A stretch of DNA of 64,000 nt from Flavobacterium aquicola (GTDB lineage Bacteria > Bacteroidota > Bacteroidia > Flavobacteriales > Flavobacteriaceae). The notes beneath the pieces were generated by a model. That model worked only from the letters and a program-made list of their open reading frames with translations. It was not told where the DNA came from and searched no databases. A program made the translations under genes and the position numbers. Shown here in pieces: positions 1 through 7,909 of this stretch (its first letter is position 1; the number at the start of each line of letters is the position of its first letter). The DNA is taken from assembly GCF_003385115.1 (NCBI RefSeq), contig NZ_QUNI01000002.1:1-64000 (forward strand), read 5' to 3'.

Positions 1-51
1 ATTGGTGACACACGAAAAACAAGCTTTGGAAGTGAATACAAACGAATATAG
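1..51 (+). CDS. 3' end of a gene from the preceding cassette (partial)
   Basis: Frame 1 is open from the window edge to a TAG at 49-51, a few bases before the first attC-like element. That is where genes stop in the other cassettes. Only about 16 residues are visible, so no function can be given. A second frame also runs open through the element, so the choice of frame rests on position alone. Confidence 0.3.
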   Translation: MGDTRKTSFGSEYKRI

Positions 52-56
52 ACAGC

Positions 57-189
57 CCATAACAGCCACTACAACGGATTTGGGCAATTGGCTTATTGGA
101 AAGTTGGTTTTGTATTTGGAATCATTTGGCAAATCCGAAGAATGGGCCTAATTTAGTCCCAAACCCGCTGTAGTACCAGAACGTTAGGG
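57..189 (+). repeat. attC-like element A
   Basis: R'' CCATAAC at 57-63 and R' GTTAGGG at 183-189. Left arm CACTACAACGGATTTGGG and right arm CCCAAACCCGCTGTAGTA form an imperfect inverted repeat. The apical palindrome ATTTGGCAAAT is intact. The left base C opposite right base A at the arm end is a mismatch on the top strand but a G.T pair on the bottom strand. Confidence 0.8.
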
Positions 190-669
190 TGTATAGCTGT
201 TGACGATCAACAGTCGTTTTTAATCAGAAACTTTAGTTCGGAAAATTCATAACGAAGTAGAAACCGAGCCGACGAAATCTGAACCGAAATCTGAACCGAA
301 ATTGGAAACGAAATCTGAAGCTTAATTGTTGCGGACAAAGAAACGTGAACTGCTTTATGGAAAACCGAAAGCGGAATTTTTTTGTCGATTTTTTTTGAGG
401 TTTAATTATCGCTTTTTCAATCTTTTTCTCCAAAAAGCAGAAACTAATTGGAACGGAAATCGAAAAGCGGAAAAACTTCCGCAATTGGAATCGATAATTG
501 GAACGACAATTCATTCGTGCTCAGCAATCGTCAAGCTACACACCCTAACAGCCACTACAACGGATTTGGGCAATTGGCTTAATTGAATGATGGTTTTTGT
601 ATTTGGATGATTTGGCAAATCCGAAAATAGGGCTTAATTTAATCCCAAACCCGCTGTAGTGCCAGAACG
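184..669 (+). other. Cassette 1, no convincing gene
   Basis: This 486 bp cassette has normal ends: start GTTAGGGTGTATAGCT, end reverse complement GTTAGGGTGTGTAGCT. I see no credible ORF. The + strand reading at 326-586 has only a TTG start and runs into the element. The - strand reading at 233-514 is a low-complexity Phe/Arg string produced by a purine-rich repeat. It could be a non-coding cassette, a decayed gene or an RNA or promoter cassette. Confidence 0.5.
273..320 (+). repeat. Tandem 12-mer repeat inside cassette 1
   Basis: Four consecutive copies of a 12 bp unit close to CGAAATCTGAAC lie at 273-284, 285-296, 297-308 (diverged) and 309-320. They make the strand purine-rich and account for the spurious Phe/Arg-rich ORF on the other strand. 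Confidence 0.75.
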
Positions 670-675
670 TTATGT
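543..675 (+). repeat. attC-like element B
   Basis: R'' CCCTAAC at 543-549, R' GTTATGT at 669-675, 133 bp. Arms CACTAC...GTAGTG pair fully at their outer ends. It closes cassette 1, whose start (GTTAGGG...) is complementary to this R'' box. Confidence 0.8.
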
Positions 676-824
676 GGGAGTTGTGCCGAAATTACGCAGA
701 TAAAAACAATTAGAAAATAAACTTTTGTTTCCGCAAGATGTAGACAAAGCAGAAGCGTGAAAATCCTAATTTTGACAAAACAATGCATTTAGATTAAGCA
801 GAAACAACTTTATAGTGTTTGAAT

Positions 825-1199
825 ATGAAACGAATATTAGCATTTGGATTTTTAAATAGTATAATACAAACTGTATTTTATTCCTTCCTCCTTGCATTAG
901 TTTATATAACGATAACGCCAAATCAAAAACTAGTTATTGGAACTATATTTCCTTTTATCATACTCGCTTTTTTTATCATTGTATTAATTCAAAACGTGCT
1001 AACTTCAATATTCAATAGAAAAATATTTACGTGGATATTTTTTATTTTATCGATAGGATTATTTTCGTTACCGATTTTTAATCCATTTAGAATATTGCTT
1101 TCACTCTTATTCTGCTTACTAATCGTTTTGATTTTATTAATTCCCAGATTCATTAAGAAAAACTTCGGGGCAATTGAAATGGAAAACGGAAAATTATGA
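825..1199 (+). CDS. Hypothetical multi-pass membrane protein (cassette 2)
   Basis: This 124-residue protein is almost entirely hydrophobic, with about four predicted membrane segments and a short charged C-terminus ending in NGKL. I chose the ATG at 825 over the in-frame TTG six bases upstream. It is the only gene of cassette 2 and sits about 155 bases after the cassette start, further than in most other cassettes. TAATTTTG at 767-774 resembles a Bacteroidetes -7 box, so the cassette may carry its own promoter, though no -33 TTTG was found at the right spacing. I do not recognise the family. Confidence 0.7.
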   Translation: MKRILAFGFLNSIIQTVFYSFLLALVYITITPNQKLVIGTIFPFIILAFFIIVLIQNVLTSIFNRKIFTWIFFILSIGLFSLPIFNPFRILLSLLFCLLIVLILLIPRFIKKNFGAIEMENGKL

Positions 1200-1288
1200 A
1201 GCAAAAAGCAGAAGTGTGAAAGTTGGATTTTGCCAACAGAATCGTGAAAAATTTGCGGTTAAATTGTAATTTCGTCAAAACAACCCCC

Positions 1289-1421
1289 ACATAACAGCCA
1301 CTACAACGGATTTGGGCAATTGGCTTAATGGAAAGATGGTCTTGTATTTGGGATGATTTGGCAAATCCGAATAATGGGCTTAATTTAGTCCCAAACCCGC
1401 TGTAGTGCCAGAACGTTGGCA
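1289..1421 (+). repeat. attC-like element C
   Basis: R'' ACATAAC at 1289-1295, R' GTTGGCA at 1415-1421, 133 bp. Arms CACTAC/GTAGTG match. It closes cassette 2: cassette start GTTATGTGGGAGTTG, reverse complement of its end GTTATGTGGGGGTTG. Confidence 0.8.
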
Positions 1422-1436
1422 GTAATAATACAGAAA

Positions 1437-2048
1437 ATGAAGAAATTAATTATACTTATTTCAATTATTATTTTTAGTTGTTCTCAAAAAAGGAATGAAA
1501 TTGACAGTATTGAAATTATGTCTTATTACTACGACCTAAACGATAGTCAAACAGAACTTAAATCGGAACCAGTCACTTACTCTATAATTGACGAAAATGG
1601 GAATGCGGAAACAATTCAGAAAACTCCTTTTTCAAAAAATAAATACTTGCATTTTAAATCAACAGTTGACAGTAAAATAATTGACAAAATATCTTTAAAT
1701 AGCAAAAATAAAGACGAGAAGTTTTATAATGAAAAGACTAAAAATCCAAGTGTAGAACTTTCTTGTGGTCCGATAATTAGAGTCAAAATAAAATATAAAA
1801 GTCAAAAAGAAATTACATTCAATTCTTCTGATTTTAAAACTAATGCAAAACATAAAGATTTTATTGAATTACAAAATTTGATAAAAAATAATTATGCTGA
1901 AAAGAAATTCAACAAAATTGAAAATTCGTCTGAATTAGAAAAAAAAATGAAAGCTTTTGAAAAGTATTCGATGAATAAAGACACATTAGAATTACCTTTT
2001 CCACCGATGCCTATGCCAAATAGAAATCCAATAAAGTTTACTAAATAA
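1437..2048 (+). CDS. Hypothetical lipoprotein (cassette 3)
   Basis: A 203-residue protein with a short Lys-Lys N-terminus, a hydrophobic segment and a lipobox-like IIFSC (Cys near residue 15), so probably lipid-anchored. The mature part is Lys/Asn/Glu-rich and ends in a proline-rich stretch (LPFPPMPMP). The ATG at 1437 is preferred to the TTG at 1416, which lies in the recombination box. The gene begins 21 bases after the cassette start, a spacing shared by several cassettes. No domain recognised. Confidence 0.75.
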   Translation: MKKLIILISIIIFSCSQKRNEIDSIEIMSYYYDLNDSQTELKSEPVTYSIIDENGNAETIQKTPFSKNKYLHFKSTVDSKIIDKISLNSKNKDEKFYNEKTKNPSVELSCGPIIRVKIKYKSQKEITFNSSDFKTNAKHKDFIELQNLIKNNYAEKKFNKIENSSELEKKMKAFEKYSMNKDTLELPFPPMPMPNRNPIKFTK

Positions 2049-2057
2049 AATTACTAC

Positions 2058-2190
2058 TGCCAACAGCCACTACAACGGATTTGGGCATTTGGCTTAATAG
2101 AAAGAAGGTTTTGTATTTGGGATGATTTGGCAAATCCGAAGAATGGGCTTAATTTAGTCCCAAACCCGCTGTAGTACCAGAACGTTGGCA
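2058..2190 (+). repeat. attC-like element D
   Basis: R'' TGCCAAC at 2058-2064, R' GTTGGCA at 2184-2190, 133 bp. Left arm end CAC opposite right GTA gives a bottom-strand G.T pair. It closes cassette 3 (start GTTGGCAGTAATAAT, end reverse complement GTTGGCAGTAGTAAT). Confidence 0.8.
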
Positions 2191-2208
2191 GTAATTAACC
2201 ACGACCTC

Positions 2209-2673
2209 ATGAAAATTAGAACTTTTGCTTTTTTATTGCTTTTTACTATGATGAGCTGTGATGGAACTTTAGCAGATTTCAAGATTATAAGTTTCCCCAC
2301 ATCAAAAAAGAAACTTGAAATTGCAATTGATAGTTTATATTCCAATTATCCTGAATATAGAATGCCTGAAAAATGGAAAGAACATGACAGTTGGTCGAAA
2401 AGAGGTTATGACTTTTTGGAAAGTAGAATATTTTACTTCAAGAATGAACCAGAAGAAATGTATTATGTAACTTTTGTTGGAGAAGAAGAAACTTTAAAAG
2501 ATACAACGCATATTGACATTGCAATCAGCTCAGTTTATAGACGACGTACAGGAAATTGGAATGAAGAAGATTTCGATAAAGAAGAAAAAATCAGAATCCA
2601 GACAAGATTCAAAAGAGAAATAATATCAAAGCTGGAAAAATATACTAAAACTAAAGCGAAAGAAGAAAATTAA
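2209..2673 (+). CDS. Hypothetical lipoprotein (cassette 4)
   Basis: A 154-residue protein with a signal sequence and lipobox (LFTMMSC, Cys near residue 17). The mature region is soluble and charged, and ends in a Lys/Glu-rich helix. The ATG at 2209 is chosen because the only longer alternative is a TTG at 2185 inside the core site. The stop falls five bases before the R'' box. No family recognised. Confidence 0.75.
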   Translation: MKIRTFAFLLLFTMMSCDGTLADFKIISFPTSKKKLEIAIDSLYSNYPEYRMPEKWKEHDSWSKRGYDFLESRIFYFKNEPEEMYYVTFVGEEETLKDTTHIDIAISSVYRRRTGNWNEEDFDKEEKIRIQTRFKREIISKLEKYTKTKAKEEN

Positions 2674-2677
2674 CTAC

Positions 2678-2809
2678 TGCCAACAGCTACTACAACGGAT
2701 TTGGGCAATTGGCTAAATGGAAAGATGGTTTTGTATCTGAATGATTTGGCAAATCCGAAGAATGAGCTTAATTTAGTCCCAAACCCGCTGTAGTACCAGA
2801 ACGTTGGCA
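2678..2809 (+). repeat. attC-like element E
   Basis: R'' TGCCAAC at 2678-2684, R' GTTGGCA at 2803-2809, 132 bp. The left arm has TACTAC and the right arm GTAGTA, a compensating change relative to elements with CACTAC/GTAGTG. It closes cassette 4. Confidence 0.8.
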
Positions 2810-2835
2810 GTAATTGTAAATGAGACACAGAATAA

Positions 2836-3510
2836 ATGATAAAGAGAATAATTGACATACTGACTTTTCCGTTTTACTTTATTTACCTTTTGATATCATT
2901 TCCATTCAAAATCGTAAAAATTATTATAGACGACAAAATTGAAAAGCGAAGTAATAACGATAGTAAATTGTCAGTTAAGTCAAATGACAAAGAACTCATT
3001 GAAATTGGGACAATAATATTCCCAGAACTCAAAACAGATTTTGAAACTTTTTTCAACACATTTCTAAAAGACAAAAAGAGATTTATAACTGAAAACAAAG
3101 AACTTTTAGAAGACTATGACAACTTTAAATTAGGCAAACTAAATCCAATAGAAGTCATTTACATTTTTGGAGACAGTAAGGAAAAGCTATTGATGACGGA
3201 TTGGCATGGAGAAGAGAACGAAAGAGAAATTGAAAATTTCCTTGAAAACAAGTTGCAGATTAAAACTGATTTGAAAAATGTAAACGAAATTAGAAAGGGT
3301 GTTGATAAAGAAAAGCAAAGAGATGGTAAATTTATAATTGACCTCTTAAAGACCATTGACAAAGACTTAGAACTCTTAAACAAAAAACTTATTTTTCTAG
3401 ACCTCGATTGGGACGCTTATGTTTATACAGTTATTGACCAAGTTTCATATAAGACTATTACCGACAAGTTTGGGACACATTTTCACGGGACAGAAAAATT
3501 GAGAAAATGA
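2836..3510 (+). CDS. Hypothetical membrane-anchored protein, possibly DUF6630-like (cassette 5)
   Basis: A 224-residue protein with one hydrophobic N-terminal segment (about residues 8-28), then a charged soluble domain. Motifs include LLMTDWHGEENEREIE and a C-terminal WDAYVYTVID. These recall DUF6630-type proteins, but I cannot verify the match. It lies 32 bases after the cassette start and ends 10 bases before the R'' box. It is the only gene of the cassette. Confidence 0.7.
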   Translation: MIKRIIDILTFPFYFIYLLISFPFKIVKIIIDDKIEKRSNNDSKLSVKSNDKELIEIGTIIFPELKTDFETFFNTFLKDKKRFITENKELLEDYDNFKLGKLNPIEVIYIFGDSKEKLLMTDWHGEENEREIENFLENKLQIKTDLKNVNEIRKGVDKEKQRDGKFIIDLLKTIDKDLELLNKKLIFLDLDWDAYVYTVIDQVSYKTITDKFGTHFHGTEKLRK

Positions 3511-3520
3511 TAACAACTAC

Positions 3521-3655
3521 TGCCAACAGCCGTTTGGCGAGATTGGGGGGTTTTAGGCTGAATTTAAAGATGGATCTGCATTTGGAAAATTTGTGTTTAA
3601 CCGAAAAATATCGCATTTTTAATCCCCAACCTCGCCAAGCGCCAGAACGTTATGT
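3521..3655 (+). repeat. attC-like element F, diverged sequence with conserved fold
   Basis: R'' TGCCAAC at 3521-3527, R' GTTATGT at 3649-3655, 135 bp. Its arms (CGTTTGGCGAGATTGGGG and CCCCAACCTCGCCAAGCG) have little in common with the other copies, yet pair at 16 of 18 positions. The GCCAGAAC before R' and the AAC-AGC after R'' are retained. This argues that structure, not sequence, is under selection. Confidence 0.8.
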
Positions 3656-3663
3656 GCAATATT

Positions 3664-4860
3664 ATGAAGATCCCGAACATAATCATATTACTATTAATAA
3701 CAAGCTTTGTTTTTGGACAGAGAAGCAACACCATTTTCAATACAGGGACAAATGAATTTCAAAAGTTTTCGAGACAAGACTTCATTGACAAAAATCTAAA
3801 AAAAGTATCAGCGTATTCATATACCATAAATAAAAAAGGGAATGTAAAAAAAGACAGTTTGCTTCTTTATAGACAACAATTCGATATTTCCAAAAATAAA
3901 CTTTTCGGAGTGAACAGTACAACAGTTTGTCAATCTCACGAACCCTCATTCTTGACTTGGTTTGAATTTGAAACTTACTACAACGACAGCGGACAAATAA
4001 TTAAAGAAATTAGTAAACCAAAGAATATTGAAAAGAAAGTCAAGTATGGCTCAACTAAATACAATATCGTAACTGATGAAACCGATTATGAATACGATAA
4101 AAAGCAAAGGGAAATCAGAAAAACTTACAAACAAATTAACCATTATTACTCCATATCAAAACATACTAAGGACACACTCCATTTGCATACCATTGAAAGG
4201 CCAAAAATTGATGAGTATGTCTATAACTCAGACAATCAAAGAATACAATTGTTTCATAAGGTTGATAGTACGAGATATTTAAAAACTGAAAGTTATAATC
4301 CAGACAAAGATTCAAATTCAGTTAAATGTTCCTATTGCGTTTCTAGGTATTTAAATGATGAATGGAAATACAATTCAGCTAAAAAAATAACAGAATGGAT
4401 TTTCTATACAAGCGAGAATTTAATTCACACGAAACGGAATTATTTTTATGACGACCAACAAAGACTAATTAGGCAGATTGATTCAACGGGTTGGTATTTT
4501 AAAACTATCAAACCATATTGGGAATCAACTACAACATTTCAATATTCAGACACAGGTAAAATTGTTACAAAAATCAACAATACAAAAGAGAGATTTGCCA
4601 GCTCAACACCAAAAACAACTTCATACTTTGACAATGACGATAGACTTATTAAACAATGTGTGTTTTCTGATACCACAGAAGGTTGCACACAATATTCTTT
4701 TGCTTACGAAAAGAATAAAATAGTCAAAAAAGGAATAATTTTTAACGACGGAACCATTAGTTCAACAGAGTTTCATTATAATGACAAAGGACTTTTAAGG
4801 GAAGAACGGACATTTATAAATAACAAATTGACAACATTAATTCGATACTATTATGAGTAG
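3664..4860 (+). CDS. Secreted YD-repeat-like protein (cassette 6)
   Basis: A 398-residue protein with a signal peptide (hydrophobic residues about 5-17, ending FVFGQ). Recurring Tyr-Asp style units follow: YYNDSGQI, YEYDKKQR, YVYNSDNQR, YFYDDQQRL, FQYSDTGKI, FHYNDKGLL. These resemble YD/RHS-type repeats, which form extended beta structures in secreted proteins. There is no RHS core or toxin tip, so a polymorphic toxin role is not supported. The ATG at 3664 is chosen for the signal peptide. An in-frame ATG at 3652 lies inside the recombination core. It is the largest gene of the array. Confidence 0.75.
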   Translation: MKIPNIIILLLITSFVFGQRSNTIFNTGTNEFQKFSRQDFIDKNLKKVSAYSYTINKKGNVKKDSLLLYRQQFDISKNKLFGVNSTTVCQSHEPSFLTWFEFETYYNDSGQIIKEISKPKNIEKKVKYGSTKYNIVTDETDYEYDKKQREIRKTYKQINHYYSISKHTKDTLHLHTIERPKIDEYVYNSDNQRIQLFHKVDSTRYLKTESYNPDKDSNSVKCSYCVSRYLNDEWKYNSAKKITEWIFYTSENLIHTKRNYFYDDQQRLIRQIDSTGWYFKTIKPYWESTTTFQYSDTGKIVTKINNTKERFASSTPKTTSYFDNDDRLIKQCVFSDTTEGCTQYSFAYEKNKIVKKGIIFNDGTISSTEFHYNDKGLLREERTFINNKLTTLIRYYYE

Positions 4861-4869
4861 AAATACTGC

Positions 4870-5002
4870 ACCTAACAGCCACTACAACGGATTTGGGCAA
4901 TTGGCTTAATGGAAAGATGGTTTTGTATTTGGAATGATTTGGCAAATCCGAAGAATAGGCTTAATTTAGTCCCAAACCCGCTGTAGTGCCAGAACGTTAT
5001 GT
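4870..5002 (+). repeat. attC-like element G
   Basis: R'' ACCTAAC at 4870-4876 fits the integron consensus RYYYAAC exactly. R' GTTATGT is at 4996-5002, 133 bp. Arms CACTAC/GTAGTG pair. It closes cassette 6 (start GTTATGTGCAATATT, end reverse complement GTTAGGTGCAGTATT, one extra mismatch at position 5). Confidence 0.8.
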
Positions 5003-5018
5003 GACACCTTTGAAAAAA

Positions 5019-5615
5019 ATGAAAAGAAAATACATTATCTGTTTTTTAATATTATTTACGATTTCGACAATAAATGCGCAATCGAAAAGACAATTTAAAA
5101 AAGTTCAAAACTCTGTAAATGAGCAAAAACTGTATGAACTAGTAATTGAAAAACTAAATACTAAAAAAAAGAATGGCTGTCTAATTTACAAAAGAAATGA
5201 CAACATTGCAGTTAAATATTGTGACAATAAATCTGAAGATAAATATTTAGAATTTGATGAACTTGGAAAAATTAAAAATACGGACATTATAGTTGTAAAT
5301 AAGTTTACTAATAATGAAGAATTTTATATTTTGATTAATCCTAAAAAAAGTAAAACACTTACTCTATATGGTTTTCCTCTTAGGATTGAAAACACAAACA
5401 AGTATTTAGTTTACAATAATCCAACAACAAATATTCCTTACTCTATCCAAATATTAGAAATGAAAAACGGAGAATTGAAACTTATAACAGAAATATTATA
5501 CCCAAGCAATATTAGTATTAAAAAAGTTTTGAGAGTTGACGATTCCGAAATCTATATTTTGGATAATAATAATCAAACTTGGAAAACAAGTATAAATAAA
5601 AAAGGCGTCACATAA
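5019..5615 (+). CDS. Hypothetical secreted protein (cassette 7)
   Basis: A 198-residue protein with a clear signal peptide (MKRKYIICFLILFTIS, cleavage likely after NAQ). The mature part is beta-rich and Lys/Asn-rich, and I recognise no domain. The ATG at 5019 follows the cassette start by 22 bases; a longer reading would begin inside the preceding element. The TAA stop (5613-5615) is formed by the R'' box itself (ACATAAC), so gene and recombination site overlap. Confidence 0.75.
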   Translation: MKRKYIICFLILFTISTINAQSKRQFKKVQNSVNEQKLYELVIEKLNTKKKNGCLIYKRNDNIAVKYCDNKSEDKYLEFDELGKIKNTDIIVVNKFTNNEEFYILINPKKSKTLTLYGFPLRIENTNKYLVYNNPTTNIPYSIQILEMKNGELKLITEILYPSNISIKKVLRVDDSEIYILDNNNQTWKTSINKKGVT

Positions 5616-5742
5616 CAGCTACTACAACGGATTTGGGCAATTGGCTTAATGGAATAATGGTCTTATATTTGGGATGATTTGGCAAATCCGAAGAATGGGC
5701 TTAATTTAGTCCCAAACCCGCTGTAGTACCTGAACGTTATGC
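5610..5742 (+). repeat. attC-like element H
   Basis: R'' ACATAAC at 5610-5616, R' GTTATGC at 5736-5742, 133 bp. Arms TACTAC/GTAGTA pair (compensated form). It closes cassette 7 (start GTTATGTGACACCTTT, end reverse complement GTTATGTGACGCCTTT). Confidence 0.8.
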
Positions 5743-5788
5743 GTCATTTTAGCGCAGAACAAAACGAAAATAAAAAACAGAAACTTAA

Positions 5789-6412
5789 ATGGTAATTGAA
5801 AAAGAACTTATTTCTAAGCTTAAAAAAATTGATGGAAATGGGTTCTTCAAGAAAAATCCATTTCAAATATTTGGTTCCAAAGAACATAAGTATAAACTAA
5901 ATAATTGTTTGTCAGAGGAAAAAATCTTAGACTTCGAAAAAACAAATCAAATTGAACTACCATTAGAATACAGAAATTTTATAAAAAACATTGGAAATGG
6001 CGGAGTTGGTCCAGCGTACGGAGTTTTTAAGTTAGAAGATTGGAATTTTGAACTTGACATTGAAAACAAGAATTTTCTAAATGAAAATTTTCCACATACC
6101 GAAAAGTGGAATTTAATATATGGCGGAAATGACGATGATGACGATTATACTGAAAGTGAAGAATTTAAAAATTGGGAATTAGAATGTTTTAATGAAAAAC
6201 ATATTTGTGGCAGTATTAGAATTTGTCATTATGGATGCGCAATCTATTATTTTTTGGTAGTTTCAGGATTAGAAAAGGGAAATGTATGGATTGATGCAAG
6301 AGCAAATGATGAAGGAATATATCCATTGATAACTGAAACTAAATCGAGATATAATTTTGCAGAATGGTATAATGAATGGGTAAATGAAAGCTTGAAAAAA
6401 CTGAATAAATAA
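5789..6412 (+). CDS. SMI1/KNR4 (SUKH) family protein (cassette 8)
   Basis: A 207-residue cytosolic-looking protein. The early region ILDFEKTNQIELPLEYRNF followed by IGNGGVGPAYGVF is the hallmark N-terminal SUKH pattern (helix with LPxxYxxF, then a glycine loop). It continues with HICGSIRICHYGC and VWIDARANDEG, also typical. SUKH proteins are commonly immunity proteins to secreted nuclease or peptidase toxins. No toxin gene lies beside it, so this would be an orphan immunity gene carried as a cassette. It has no signal peptide, unlike most of its neighbours. Confidence 0.85.
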   Translation: MVIEKELISKLKKIDGNGFFKKNPFQIFGSKEHKYKLNNCLSEEKILDFEKTNQIELPLEYRNFIKNIGNGGVGPAYGVFKLEDWNFELDIENKNFLNENFPHTEKWNLIYGGNDDDDDYTESEEFKNWELECFNEKHICGSIRICHYGCAIYYFLVVSGLEKGNVWIDARANDEGIYPLITETKSRYNFAEWYNEWVNESLKKLNK

Positions 6413-6421
6413 AAAAACGAC

Positions 6422-6554
6422 GCATAACAGCTACTACAACGGATTTGGACAATAGGCTTAATGAAAAGATGGTTTTGTATTTGGTATGATTTGGCAAATC
6501 CGAAGAATGGGCTTAATTTAGTCCCAAACCCGCTGTAGTACCAGAACGTTATGT
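6422..6554 (+). repeat. attC-like element I
   Basis: R'' GCATAAC at 6422-6428, R' GTTATGT at 6548-6554, 133 bp. Arms TACTAC/GTAGTA. It closes cassette 8 (start GTTATGCGTCATTTT, end reverse complement GTTATGCGTCGTTTT). Confidence 0.8.
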
Positions 6555-6597
6555 GTAACTTGAAAACAACTTTATCTTAAAAAAGAAAAGTATAAGT

Positions 6598-7104
6598 ATG
6601 AAAAAAATTATATTTCTCATTTTAATTATTTTTATTTCAGTTGTAACCTTAAAGCGTTTCTTCTATCCTGATTTTAGCAAAATAAAAACAGAACTAACTT
6701 CAAAAGAATATGTTTATAAGACCAAGGAAAATTGGAAAATAACTTACAAAACAGATGTAGAATTTGACAAACAAAATAAAATAGTTTTTCCACGTACTGA
6801 AGTTGCCAAAATAAAACTATACACAGGTTATTTTAATTTCTCAAAAGAACTAAATTCAATAGATTCTAAAGAAGTTGTAAAAATACTTAATGACTCATCA
6901 TCGTATGAATGGGGAGAAATTGGAACATTTGAACCAAACAAACATCTTATATTTTATGATAGTAATGAAAATATAATTGGTATTACAGAAATAGATTGGG
7001 CTATGCGACAGACGTACTCAGCTCCAATGAACAGAACAATGAAATGGGGATTTTTAACCTATAATGGTCGAGATAATTTTTTTGAAATATTAGAAAAATA
7101 CTAG
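6598..7104 (+). CDS. Hypothetical membrane-anchored protein (cassette 9)
   Basis: A 168-residue protein with an N-terminal hydrophobic anchor (residues about 4-19) and a soluble domain predicted to face the periplasm or surface. Aromatic-rich stretches such as SYEWGEIGTF and MKWGFLTYNGRDNFFEIL are visible. It starts 49 bases after the cassette start and is the sole gene of the cassette. No family recognised. Confidence 0.7.
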   Translation: MKKIIFLILIIFISVVTLKRFFYPDFSKIKTELTSKEYVYKTKENWKITYKTDVEFDKQNKIVFPRTEVAKIKLYTGYFNFSKELNSIDSKEVVKILNDSSSYEWGEIGTFEPNKHLIFYDSNENIIGITEIDWAMRQTYSAPMNRTMKWGFLTYNGRDNFFEILEKY

Positions 7105-7116
7105 GCAACAAGCTAC

Positions 7117-7248
7117 ACATAACAGCTACTACAACGGATTTGGGCATTGGGCTTAATGGAAAGATGGTCTTGTATTTGGAAGATTTGGCAAATCCGAAAA
7201 ATGGGCTTAATTTAATCCCAAACCTCGTGTAGCGCCAGAACGTTAGTG
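7117..7248 (+). repeat. attC-like element J, mosaic arms
   Basis: R'' ACATAAC at 7117-7123, R' GTTAGTG at 7242-7248, 132 bp. The left arm is of the common type (TACTACAACGG). The right arm ends CCTCGTGTAGCG, partly like diverged element F (CCTCGCCAAGCG), so arm pairing is poorer. It closes cassette 9 (start GTTATGTGTAACTTG, end reverse complement GTTATGTGTAGCTTG). Confidence 0.75.
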
Positions 7249-7264
7249 ATAATGCAACAAAACG

Positions 7265-7909
7265 ATGGAGAGATTTTCAATTTATAATAAATCAGATAAA
7301 TTTTATTGGAGTAATAATCGAATTATTTATCCAATTATTTTAATTTGTTTGACTATCCTACTGATAAATAATAAAGGTTCAATAATAGAAAAAAATTCCC
7401 TTAATAATATTCTTTTGAGTATAATGTTCTTTGCTTTTGTCGGCGGAATGATTTTAAGACTTATTGCCATTCCTAAAACCAAACCTTTACAAGGAAATAT
7501 TGATGGATTTTTAACTTTCGATATGAACTCAATTCAAATTGACAATGAAGTATATTCACTTGAAATGATTAAAAACATTAAGATTTCTAACGATGATTAT
7601 TATGGTAAATTAATTGCCTCTACAAAAGGAAACTTAAATAGTCCGCGCTCAAACGGAGTTGATAATTATCTAAAAATAAAATTATATTCAGGAGAAATAA
7701 AAATGTGTAATTATGAATTATACAACTCTACTGATTTACAAAAAATAAGACGTGAATTAATAAACTATTATCTTAACGGAAAAATAGAGTTTGAAAATTT
7801 AGCAAATGTTCTTGGCGAAAAGAATCAGAAGGAAATCAAAGAATTAAAACTTGAAATAGAAGCAATAAGCACTATCACTAACAGCCACTACAACGGATTT
7901 GGGCATTGA
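7265..7909 (+). CDS. Hypothetical membrane protein (cassette 10)
   Basis: A 214-residue protein with two hydrophobic segments (about residues 21-37 and 49-68) and a cytosolic domain. The latter includes a pattern (SIQIDNEVYSLEMIKNIKIS) reminiscent of PH-like membrane-associated domains, but this is not confirmed. The last ten residues (TNSHYNGFGH) are encoded by the attC-like element, so gene and recombination site overlap by about 34 bases. It starts 22 bases after the cassette start. Confidence 0.65.
   Translation: MERFSIYNKSDKFYWSNNRIIYPIILICLTILLINNKGSIIEKNSLNNILLSIMFFAFVGGMILRLIAIPKTKPLQGNIDGFLTFDMNSIQIDNEVYSLEMIKNIKISNDDYYGKLIASTKGNLNSPRSNGVDNYLKIKLYSGEIKMCNYELYNSTDLQKIRRELINYYLNGKIEFENLANVLGEKNQKEIKELKLEIEAISTITNSHYNGFGH

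Noticed and set aside
233..514. A 93-residue - strand ORF rich in Phe and Arg
   Set aside because: It is the complement of the purine-rich tandem 12-mers in cassette 1, is low complexity, and lies opposite to every other cassette gene.
326..586. An 86-residue + strand ORF in cassette 1
   Set aside because: It has only a TTG start, no recognisable protein character, and runs deep into element B.
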